From positions 1 to 6,216 of the forward strand of contig WQZT01000101.1 of the NCBI GenBank assembly GCA_009780595.1: a stretch of DNA of 6,216 nucleotides. The letters are read 5' to 3'. Within the stretch, counting starts at the first letter, position 1. The number at the start of each line of letters is the position of its first letter. This document shows positions 1-5,668 of this stretch, one piece after another. Source of the stretch: Treponema sp. Its GTDB lineage: Bacteria; Spirochaetota; Spirochaetia; Treponematales; Breznakiellaceae. The position numbers and the translations under genes are program-made. The notes beneath the pieces were generated by a model. The model worked only from the letters and a program-made list of their open reading frames with translations. It did not search any database and was not told where the DNA came from.

Positions 1-1626
1 CCCGCCTGTGGAAAAACCGCCGTCAACATTTCCCGCTGCGTTCAGCGAAAAAGCCGCGCCGCCTGAAAATCCTCCCGCGCCGATGCTGTCAAGCCCCGCG
101 CTGATATTCACGGGAAACCCCGCGCCTGAGAACTCCGCGTTAAAACGCTCGGTCGCATCGGAGCGCAAATCCGCCTGAGCGTTCAACGCGCCGCGGCGGT
201 TGAGCGCGGCATCGGTCTCCGCCAGTGTAAGCGAAAGCGTGGTAGGAACAGCTGAGATGTCAGGGTCTGAACTTACCCCGCGCAGATCAAAGCCCCAATG
301 CCAGCCGGAGGTGGTAAGCACATCAGTCGCCATAATTCCCATAAAAAAGCGCGGGTATTTATTGGCAGCAAATTGCACATCCCGCCCGCGAAACCGCGCG
401 GCACGCGGCGGACGGGAAGAGCGCGGGAGTTTTTCCTGTGCAGCGCGAACGGTTTGGAGAATTTCAAGCGCCCGCTGTCCGTAGGTAACGTACTCCATTG
501 CTGAATCGGTTACAATGCTCATCACAATCGCCTCAAGCACTTCCATCGCCGTGCCGCTTCCCAGATCGATAAAAGAGCGCAAGCGGTTAAAATCCGCCTG
601 AAAAGCATTGCGGGCGTTTTGCTCCAGCGCTCTGGCGGTGTTCATGTCCGCCTCCACGCCTGATGCAATTCGATTTACATCGTTTTGAGCATCCTGTACT
701 GTGGAAATCATCGCGTTGGTCTGATCGATGGTGGTTCTAATCCGGGCGAGGGTCTGCTCCGCCGTTTGCAGGTCTACAACCCGAAAGTCGTTGATGTTTA
801 TCGCAAGCAAAGGCTCTGCGCGGCTTTGAATCTCCTCAACGCGGGCGCGGACAGCAGCTTGCTCACCTTGCCAGCGCGCAACAGAAGTTTGGTAGGATTC
901 CACCGCCGCGCTGTGCAGACGGGGCGTTTGCAAACGATCGAACTCCCGGTTTAAGAGAGCTGTCGCATCGAAGTTCTGAACATCAACCAGCGGCGGAATC
1001 TCGATCGCTTCCCGTTCGCTGGGCGGCTTGGGCGCTCTGGCGGGCAACGCGCCTGAAACCGTCCGCGCCGTGCCAAAACGGATATTGTCCGCGCGGATTT
1101 CTTCTATATAGACCCTGCCCCGAATCGCCGCTTGCGGACTAAACCTGATTTTCATCGCGCTGAACTGAATCAGATTCCGCATAGGGCTGTCTCTGTCCGC
1201 GATGGTCAAGCTGTCCATCGCCATTTCCAGCCTAAACAGGCTTATCCGGAAACGGCTGGCGTTCACCCGCGCCTGAAAAACCGCTTCAAGGGCAGTTTCC
1301 AGCCCCCGCTGTAAAAGGGGGTTCGCCATCACAGCGAAAAAAACCGCGATGCTGGCAATCACCGCAGCAGCAACCGCCAGCGGGATAATCTTCACCGCCG
1401 CTTTGCGATTGCCCTTGATCGCCTTCACCAACCCCTTCAGGCGGAGAACATCCTTCTCGCTCAAATCCTGCCGCAAGCGCAGATTTCCGCTTGCGCCATC
1501 ATCATCTTCGGCATAGCACGCGCGGATAAAATTTTTATCATCATGATATTCGATATATTTAAGGTACTTTTTCTTAAGCACGGTTTCTGTAATGGTTTTC
1601 TTAAAAAATGACGGCACTTTTACCAT
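1..1626 (-). CDS. TIGR03545-like, AsmA-like single-pass envelope protein (C-terminus cut by window edge)
   Basis: Reading the minus strand from the ATG at 1626 gives 542 codons without a stop to the left edge, so the 3' end is missing. The start is set by AAGGAG at 1632-1637, five bases upstream. Residues 1-75 are charged and probably cytoplasmic. Residues 79-103 form one membrane anchor (IIPLAVAAAVIASIAVFFAVM). Residues 105-190 follow an AsmA-like pattern with short strands such as LTIADRDSP and a segment ending in VYIEEIRADNIRFG. Residues 225-400 are helical and probably coiled coil, rich in Gln, Ala and Arg. From about 427 the chain returns to alternating strand pattern (WHWGFDLRG, SLTLAETDAAL) and becomes Gly-rich near the edge. 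The gene follows a TIGR03546-like gene after 44 bases, and that pairing is the main support for the family call. The function is unknown. By analogy with AsmA/TamB-type proteins, a role in envelope assembly or lipid transfer in the periplasm is my inference. Confidence 0.
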   Translation of the reverse strand, partial: MVKVPSFFKKTITETVLKKKYLKYIEYHDDKNFIRACYAEDDDGASGNLRLRQDLSEKDVLRLKGLVKAIKGNRKAAVKIIPLAVAAAVIASIAVFFAVMANPLLQRGLETALEAVFQARVNASRFRISLFRLEMAMDSLTIADRDSPMRNLIQFSAMKIRFSPQAAIRGRVYIEEIRADNIRFGTARTVSGALPARAPKPPSEREAIEIPPLVDVQNFDATALLNREFDRLQTPRLHSAAVESYQTSVARWQGEQAAVRARVEEIQSRAEPLLAININDFRVVDLQTAEQTLARIRTTIDQTNAMISTVQDAQNDVNRIASGVEADMNTARALEQNARNAFQADFNRLRSFIDLGSGTAMEVLEAIVMSIVTDSAMEYVTYGQRALEILQTVRAAQEKLPRSSRPPRAARFRGRDVQFAANKYPRFFMGIMATDVLTTSGWHWGFDLRGVSSDPDISAVPTTLSLTLAETDAALNRRGALNAQADLRSDATERFNAEFSGAGFPVNISAGLDSIGAGGFSGGAAFSLNAAGNVDGGFSTGG

Positions 1627-1644
1627 AGTTTCTCCTTATTTGCC

Positions 1645-1659
1645 CCACGTAAAACGTGG
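1645..1659 (-). other. Small intergenic hairpin between the two minus-strand genes
   Basis: CCACGT at 1645-1650 and ACGTGG at 1654-1659 form a perfect 6-bp inverted repeat with a 3-base loop. It sits between the TIGR03546-like stop (1671-1673) and the ribosome binding site of the next gene (1632-1637). No T-run follows on the minus strand, so it does not look like a full terminator. It could tune relative expression or protect the 3' end of the first message. A chance occurrence is also possible for so short a stem. Confidence 0.3.
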
Positions 1660-1670
1660 CGCGTGGTTCA

Positions 1671-2204
1671 TTACCGTATATCGGAAACGCTGGTGACAGT
1701 TTCCACAGCCCTCACCAGCGCGGAAACGATGGGGAGGCGTTTAACAGATTGTACGAGCTTTGAGTTTTTGATTCTCGCCGCAAACTTGTTCCGGTACAGC
1801 GGGATCAGCGCATACATCAAAAAGAACGCCGGCAGCCAAAGGACAACGCCTGAGACAATTCCCCCGGCAACCAGTGTGTTGTTAAATCTCGTTAGCGGCA
1901 TAAAGGGCATATTGTACAGCGCGGTGAAAAATGGCTGCAACGCGCCAATGTACAGGATTTCCCAGCCGATACTGTCCACTAGCGGCACAACGGCGGCGGA
2001 AACTAGCTGAAGGATAACCATAACTAGCATTTTCGACCAATGGTGATGCTTAAAAAAGAAAGACGCCGCAAACAGGACAATCCAGAAAATATTCCCTGCC
2101 GGAATAAGCCCCACAAGCAGCCCCCACGCGAAACCCGCCGCGATTTGATCACGACCCAAGTTGGTATTCAAGGCAACGATTAATTTTGCTATCGGCTTTA
2201 TCAT
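1671..2204 (-). CDS. TIGR03546/DUF2062-like small integral membrane protein
   Basis: This is a complete 177-residue protein. Its N-terminus has the family-like signature of an ALN.N segment followed by QIAAGFAWGLLVGLIPAGN (residues 20-38). Hydrophobic stretches lie at about 21-51 (long enough for a hairpin), 58-78 and 109-136. A basic C-terminal tail follows (KFAARIKNSKLVQSVKR), likely cytoplasmic. The ATG at 2204 gives the usual short N-terminus. The frame upstream has no other ATG or GTG before a stop at 2286-2288. No Shine-Dalgarno sequence is evident before it, unlike the gene downstream. It lies 44 bases ahead of the TIGR03545-like gene on the same strand, so cotranscription is likely. 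Both families are uncharacterised, and this protein is probably the inner-membrane partner of the larger one. DUF2062 is related in pattern and is the alternative family name. Confidence 0.85.
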   Translation of the reverse strand: MIKPIAKLIVALNTNLGRDQIAAGFAWGLLVGLIPAGNIFWIVLFAASFFFKHHHWSKMLVMVILQLVSAAVVPLVDSIGWEILYIGALQPFFTALYNMPFMPLTRFNNTLVAGGIVSGVVLWLPAFFLMYALIPLYRNKFAARIKNSKLVQSVKRLPIVSALVRAVETVTSVSDIR

Positions 2205-2316
2205 AGTACAATGATGGGGACTTTGCAGTAAAAAAGCAAGTGGCAGAAAATGGAGTTCATTGATATTGTTTGTTGATTGTCGATGCTACGCTGTTGTAAA
2301 ACCATACAATGAATTG

Positions 2317-2347
2317 ATTGATATACTAAAAAATTATTGATATACTA
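2317..2347 (+). repeat. 12-bp direct repeat ATTGATATACTA, two copies
   Basis: ATTGATATACTA occurs exactly at 2317-2328 and 2336-2347, a period of 19 bp or just under two helical turns. The first copy supplies the -35-like TTGATA and the second supplies the -10-like TATACT of the predicted promoter. The repeat may therefore be a paired regulator site, or the two copies may be duplicated promoter elements. Confidence 0.6.
2318..2346 (+). promoter_or_regulatory. Predicted sigma70-type promoter for the plus-strand membrane-protein gene
   Basis: TTGATA (2318-2323) and TATACT (2341-2346) each match the consensus at five of six positions and are separated by exactly 17 bases. TG at 2338-2339, one base before the -10, makes it an extended -10 promoter. 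Transcription would begin near 2352-2354, about 57 bases before the ATG at 2410. It is the best promoter-like sequence that I see in the window. Confidence 0.65.
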
Positions 2348-2353
2348 TAGTAT
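2342..2353. promoter_or_regulatory. Perfect 12-bp palindrome over the -10 and start point (possible operator)
   Basis: ATACTATAGTAT is identical to its reverse complement. It covers most of the predicted -10 hexamer and reaches the expected transcription start, where a bound repressor would block open-complex formation. No regulator is encoded in the window, so the operator role is inferred only from position. Confidence 0.3.
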
Positions 2354-2432
2354 GAAACGAAATACAACCTTTGATTTTTTAACTGGCGTTTTTAAAAATC
2401 AACGTCGAAATGGTAGCAGATACAACAATTAG
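2352..2432 (+). CDS. Possible 26-codon leader ORF (doubtful)
   Basis: An ATG at 2352 opens a 26-residue ORF beginning MKRNTTFDFLTGVF and ending in TAG at 2430-2432. It has no Shine-Dalgarno sequence, but its ATG lies at the predicted transcription start, so it could be read as a leaderless message. Its stop is one base before an in-frame ATG of the next gene (2434), a spacing typical of translational coupling. The peptide is basic and polar and resembles nothing I recognise. It may be a chance ORF in AT-rich DNA. Confidence 0.2.
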   Translation: MKRNTTFDFLTGVFKNQRRNGSRYNN

Positions 2433-4080
2433 AATGAAAATACGATTATTCGCTGGCAGCGTTTTGTATGCAATGATTATTGCCGCCCTGTTCCCGCCCC
2501 TGCTTTCCGCTCAAACGGGCGAAAGTGAAAATCTGCGGCGTGTAACTCAAACATTGACAGCGGAGGGGATTCCCTTTGAACGGCGGCAACTTTCCCCCAA
2601 TGAGGACTCAGGCAGCGAGTCGGCAGTGGTGCGCTCAAACGGCAACGCGCTGGGGACATTTGTGCTGGCGATTCCGCTGGATGCGGACTTTGCCGTTGAT
2701 GCAGGGCTTGCCGCCGCCCGGAAACTACGAACCTGGAATCATCCAATTAACATACTTATCGCTTTTTTAGGTAATGAAAGCGCCAGCAATCAGGGGCTGC
2801 GGAATATTCTCGCCCTGAACGATGTTCCCGAAAACTGGATGCTTGCCTACCTTGATATAGACCCGCCGCCTGAGCGCCTGTTTCTGCACCACGGCGCGCG
2901 CGGTAACCTTGCTCCGCTCGATATTGTAAAGCCGCTTGTTGCCGCGCTGCAATCCTCAAATCTCGCGTGGGCGCTGAGAATACGTTTTAACGGGATTTAC
3001 AAACTCGCGCTTGTCGAAGGACACCGCGCCCTGAATACGGCGTGGGGGCGGGAAATCAACGGTTTTGCACTGACCGGGCGCAACCCTGCCACGCCGTCGC
3101 CGTCCAGCACGACAATCTCGCCGCAGGACATGGCGGATGTTCTGTTGGATTACGCGGCGTCTTTGGAGTTCCCCACGCTCAAAGCCGACAAGCATTATGT
3201 GCTGTTTGCCATTCCGGGCGGGAAAATATTCCTGCTCGATCAAAGAATTTCCGCAGTGCTGCTGCTGGCGGTTCTAGGTGTAAGCCTCCTGCTTTTTTTG
3301 ATATATTCGGCAAAGAATTATACGCGCCTGGTGTTCCGCTTCCGGCTTTTTTTCAGATCGATTTGGGTGTTTTTGCTCCTTATCGCGTTCCTCGTTGTGT
3401 CGATAACGGCGGCGTCGGTTCTCTATTCAACGCTTTTCCAGAGCAACAGGCCGCTTGTCCCCTTCCCGGATAGTTTAACCGCCCCGGAGCAGTTTATTGG
3501 AGCGGGGCTTACGCTGATGTTGTCGGTGCTGCTGTTCTTCCTGCATTCGCCAATTTTTGCAGTGATCCGCATTCCTCAACGCGCCTATTTTTACGGGTTT
3601 TCAAGTATAATTTTTGCAGTTGCCGGAACACTGGCAGCCGCCTTTTCCGACTTCTCCCTCGTTCCGGCATTTTTGTGGGCAACGTTTTTTATCTTTCTTG
3701 CCGCCTCACTGCCCAAGCCTAAACTGATTTTTATATGCGTCGCCGCAATTCCCCTGTTTGCCGTTGCCGCTGTGCAAAACATCATCCAGACAGGCAGCCT
3801 CACCATCGCCGAGTTTTTTATCAGCCCAAATCTGGGTGCGGCGGGCAACTGGCTTGCAACACTTCAAATCGCGCTATTTTGCCTCCCCCTCATTTTACTT
3901 ATCAAGCGGGGTGTTGTTCTCAGCAGCAAACCGGCAGGAATTAGCACGGCGAATGTTGCAGCCCCGCGCATGACTGTGCAACAAATCCGGCACGAACGGG
4001 TTAAACGCCGCCTTGTTATCGTGTGCACCTTAATCGCGGTGGTTCTGGTATTAATGCTCACCCAAATCGCGCTCGTTTGA
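2410..4080 (+). CDS. Membrane protein with signal peptide, degenerate M28-peptidase-like domain and about eight TM helices
   Basis: The gene encodes 556 residues from ATG 2410. ATG 2434 (residue 9) is an alternative that places the signal sequence (MKIRLFAGSVLY, then hydrophobic residues, cleavage likely after LSA at 32-34) right at the N-terminus. Neither start has a clear ribosome binding site. Residues 40-260 are probably outside the cytoplasm and follow the M28 fold order: strand VLAIPLD (85-91), helix DAGLAAARKL (97-106), strand INILIAFLGNE (113-123), then YLDID (147-151). The metal-binding His of the usual AHxD motif is absent (IPLD instead) and the EE pair is reduced to NE, so catalysis is unlikely. 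Hydrophobic segments follow at about 279-299, 316-338, 361-385, 391-412, 416-433, 437-458, 479-498 and 534-553, with a basic loop near 525-534. The layout recalls nicalin and ERMP1 (M28-like domain plus membrane part), an analogy only. I do not recognise a named family and the function is unknown. Confidence 0.85.
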   Translation: MVADTTIRMKIRLFAGSVLYAMIIAALFPPLLSAQTGESENLRRVTQTLTAEGIPFERRQLSPNEDSGSESAVVRSNGNALGTFVLAIPLDADFAVDAGLAAARKLRTWNHPINILIAFLGNESASNQGLRNILALNDVPENWMLAYLDIDPPPERLFLHHGARGNLAPLDIVKPLVAALQSSNLAWALRIRFNGIYKLALVEGHRALNTAWGREINGFALTGRNPATPSPSSTTISPQDMADVLLDYAASLEFPTLKADKHYVLFAIPGGKIFLLDQRISAVLLLAVLGVSLLLFLIYSAKNYTRLVFRFRLFFRSIWVFLLLIAFLVVSITAASVLYSTLFQSNRPLVPFPDSLTAPEQFIGAGLTLMLSVLLFFLHSPIFAVIRIPQRAYFYGFSSIIFAVAGTLAAAFSDFSLVPAFLWATFFIFLAASLPKPKLIFICVAAIPLFAVAAVQNIIQTGSLTIAEFFISPNLGAAGNWLATLQIALFCLPLILLIKRGVVLSSKPAGISTANVAAPRMTVQQIRHERVKRRLVIVCTLIAVVLVLMLTQIALV

Positions 4081-4120
4081 AACCCCGCGAGCAAGCACGG
4101 AAATCAATTTTGATATGTTG

Positions 4121-4143
4121 GGGCAAGGCGTGGAGTTTTGCCC
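4121..4143. other. Weak inverted repeat in the convergent gap
   Basis: GGGCAA (4121-4126) pairs with TTGCCC (4138-4143) around an 11-base loop. It lies just downstream of the plus-strand stop and next to a stronger hairpin. The large loop and absent T-run make it a poor terminator by itself, though it may add structure to the 3' end. Confidence 0.2.
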
Positions 4144-4146
4144 AGT

Positions 4147-4167
4147 GAATTAGCCAACGGCTAATTC
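4147..4167. terminator. Bidirectional hairpin between convergent genes, overlapping the apeA stop codon
   Basis: GAATTAGCC (4147-4155) and GGCTAATTC (4159-4167) form a perfect 9-bp stem with a 3-base loop, directly between the ends of convergent genes. The apeA stop codon (4161-4163) lies inside the stem. Position suggests a shared terminator or transcript-end barrier. Neither strand has a T-run after the stem, so it is not a classical intrinsic terminator. Confidence 0.4.
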
Positions 4168-5588
4168 GCCAAAAATGCTGTATACCCCTTAAACGCCGCG
4201 TACAGGTCGATCTTGCTTATCACCTCAAATGGCGAGTGCATCGAAAGCACAGCAAGCCCGCAGTCAAGGACATCCATCCCGTACTTCGCGGCGTGGAAGG
4301 CAATCGTACCGCCGCCGCCTTTGTCAACCTTGCCAATCTCCGCGAACTGCACGGGAACTTTGTTACGGAGCATAAGCGCGCGAACCTTCGCGCAGAACTC
4401 CGCGTTGGCATCCGATGCGCCGGACTTGCCCCGTGAGCCGGTATACTTCGTAAGCACCAGCCCTTTGCCAAAAAACGAGGTGTTGCGCTTTTCAAAAAAA
4501 CTTGCGTACGCCGGATCGAACGCTGCGTTCACATCTGCCGACAGCATCGAGGAGTTGGAAAGCGCGGCGCGTACATCCGCCTCCCCCGCAAGGAACGCGG
4601 CGAAGTTTTCAAAACCATGCGAGTGCGCGCCCGTGTTGCCGTACGAGCCAATTTCTTCTTTGTCGGAAAGGTAGCAAATCGCCGTCTTTTCAGGCGGCTT
4701 CTTCGCGGCGGCAACCTCCAGCAGCGCCCGAAGTGCCGGGTACGCGCAGCACCTGTCGTCGTGCCCGTACGCGCCGATCATACTGCGGTCAAAACCCAAA
4801 TCGCGGGCGTTAAACGCCGGAACAACCTCAATCTCCGCTGAGACAAAATCGCGCTCGTCAATCCCGTATTTTTCGTTCAGAATCGAAAGGATGCGAAGCT
4901 TAACCTTTTCCTTAACCTTCTCGTCATTGTAAGGGCGCGAACCGACAAGCACATCGAGATCCTCCCCGTCGATCACATCAGACGCTTTTTTCTGCATCTG
5001 CTCCTGCGCCAAGTGCGGCAACAAGTCGGTAATCGTAAACACCGGATCGTCGGGATCTTCCCCAATGCAGACAGACGTTTCCTTCCCGTCAAGGTTAACA
5101 AAAACCCCGTGGAGCGCAAGCGGTATCGCTGCCCACTGGTACTTTTTGATACCGCCATAGTAGTGGGTGTCAAGGAGCGCCAGCTCACTGTCCTCGTACA
5201 GCGGGTTCTGCTTGAGGTCAAGCCGCGGCGAATCCACGTGCGCTCCCAGTATATTGAAACCTTCCGCACAACGCCGCTTGCCCACAACCGCCGCAATCAG
5301 CGCCTTGCCCCGAATGAGCTGGTAGATTTTATCGCCAGGCTTTATCCGCTTAGACTTCCCCGCCTCGGTAAACCCCGCTTTTTTCAGCAGCTCCACCGAC
5401 ACCGCGCAAAACTCCCGCTCAGTTTTCCCCCGGTCAAGCATCTGGCGGTACGCGGCGGCGAAAGCTTCAACATCCTTCTCCGCCTTCTTATCCACCTCGT
5501 CCCAGCTGTTTTTTTGATTGAAACAAAGCTTCTCCGCAAGGATCTGCCCCTGCGTTTTCTGTTCTTTACCTGATTTATCTTTAGCCAT
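4161..5588 (-). CDS. apeA: M18 family aminopeptidase (ApeA type)
   Basis: This is a cytoplasmic metallo-aminopeptidase that removes N-terminal residues from peptides, expected to form a large dodecamer with two metal ions per active site. From ATG 5588 it has 475 residues, normal for the family. Family landmarks in that numbering are HVDSPRLDLK with His117 and Asp119, GHDDRCC with Asp277, KEEIGS with Glu311 (catalytic base) and Glu312, SADVNAAFDP with Asp352, and SMHSPFE with His451. All expected ligands are present, so it should be active. The early segment KTEREF is also typical of this subgroup. An in-frame ATG at 5618 would add ten residues, but it lacks a ribosome binding site and overlaps the predicted -10, whereas ATG 5588 follows AAGGAG by seven bases. 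The gene converges with the plus-strand membrane-protein gene and lies 80 bases after the radical SAM gene. The gene name follows usage for Borrelia and Treponema homologues and the exact substrate preference cannot be read here. Confidence 0.95.
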   Translation of the reverse strand: MAKDKSGKEQKTQGQILAEKLCFNQKNSWDEVDKKAEKDVEAFAAAYRQMLDRGKTEREFCAVSVELLKKAGFTEAGKSKRIKPGDKIYQLIRGKALIAAVVGKRRCAEGFNILGAHVDSPRLDLKQNPLYEDSELALLDTHYYGGIKKYQWAAIPLALHGVFVNLDGKETSVCIGEDPDDPVFTITDLLPHLAQEQMQKKASDVIDGEDLDVLVGSRPYNDEKVKEKVKLRILSILNEKYGIDERDFVSAEIEVVPAFNARDLGFDRSMIGAYGHDDRCCAYPALRALLEVAAAKKPPEKTAICYLSDKEEIGSYGNTGAHSHGFENFAAFLAGEADVRAALSNSSMLSADVNAAFDPAYASFFEKRNTSFFGKGLVLTKYTGSRGKSGASDANAEFCAKVRALMLRNKVPVQFAEIGKVDKGGGGTIAFHAAKYGMDVLDCGLAVLSMHSPFEVISKIDLYAAFKGYTAFLAN

Positions 5589-5595
5589 TAGAAAT

Positions 5596-5601
5596 CTCCT
5601 T
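5596..5601 (-). promoter_or_regulatory. Ribosome binding site that fixes the apeA start
   Basis: AAGGAG on the minus strand lies seven bases before ATG 5588. No comparable sequence precedes the in-frame ATG at 5618, so the shorter protein is preferred. Confidence 0.75.
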
Positions 5602-5616
5602 GCCTCACCTGCTTTC

Positions 5617-5622
5617 ATTATA
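5617..5622 (-). promoter_or_regulatory. Predicted apeA -10 element
   Basis: TATAAT, an exact consensus -10, lies on the minus strand about 28 bases upstream of ATG 5588. The hexamer 17 bases further upstream does not resemble a -35, but TTGATA directly precedes it and an overlapping TGATATATA register would be an extended -10. Transcription would start near 5610, inside the longer reading of apeA, which supports the 5588 start. Confidence 0.45.
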
Positions 5623-5633
5623 TATCAAACGGC

Positions 5634-5662
5634 GGGAGAATGGGGAGAGGGGAATTGGGGGG
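5634..5662 (+). other. G-quadruplex motif in the intergenic gap (C-rich on the coding strand)
   Basis: Four G-runs of 3, 4, 4 and 6 on the plus strand are separated by loops of 5, 3 and 4 bases, satisfying the standard G3+N1-7 pattern. The run lies between the radical SAM stop and the apeA -10 and covers the place of its -35. The RNA made from both flanking genes is C-rich and almost free of G here, as in Rho loading sites, so it could instead mark Rho-dependent termination of the upstream transcript. Confidence 0.5.
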
Positions 5663-5668
5663 AAACTG

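Larger units (their letters stand above)
2205..2409. other. AT-rich divergent intergenic region
   Basis: About 205 bases separate the divergent starts at 2204 (minus) and 2410 (plus). Base composition is clearly more AT-rich than the GC-rich coding DNA on both sides. ATTGATAT occurs three times in the same orientation (2259-2266, 2317-2324, 2336-2343). The plus strand has a convincing promoter, given separately. I found no comparably good -35/-10 pair for the minus-strand gene. Confidence 0.7.

Noticed and set aside
200..1314. Several plus-strand ORFs of 60-94 codons (at 200, 298, 685, 1132)
   Set aside because: They lie opposite a continuous 542-codon minus-strand gene with a ribosome binding site, and their translations are low-complexity, Arg-rich shadow sequence.
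1663..2010. Plus-strand ORF of 115 codons
   Set aside because: It is antisense to the TIGR03546-like gene, which has clear family features, and has no ribosome binding site or recognisable domain.
2317..2347. CRISPR or iteron array from the repeated ATTGATATACTA
   Set aside because: Only two exact copies are present, 19 bp apart, and both are better explained as promoter elements. No replication gene is present.
3042..3473. Plus-strand ORF of 143 codons inside the 556-residue membrane protein gene
   Set aside because: It is an alternative frame of a gene whose main frame has a signal peptide and regular membrane helices.
4213..4674. Plus-strand ORF of 153 codons antisense to apeA
   Set aside because: It is opposite the conserved C-terminal half of the M18 enzyme, with Ser/Ala/Pro-rich shadow composition.
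5013..5573. Plus-strand ORF of 186 codons antisense to apeA
   Set aside because: It mirrors a well-conserved M18 coding frame. The peptide is Arg/Leu-rich with no recognisable motif and shares its length with GC-rich antisense artefacts.
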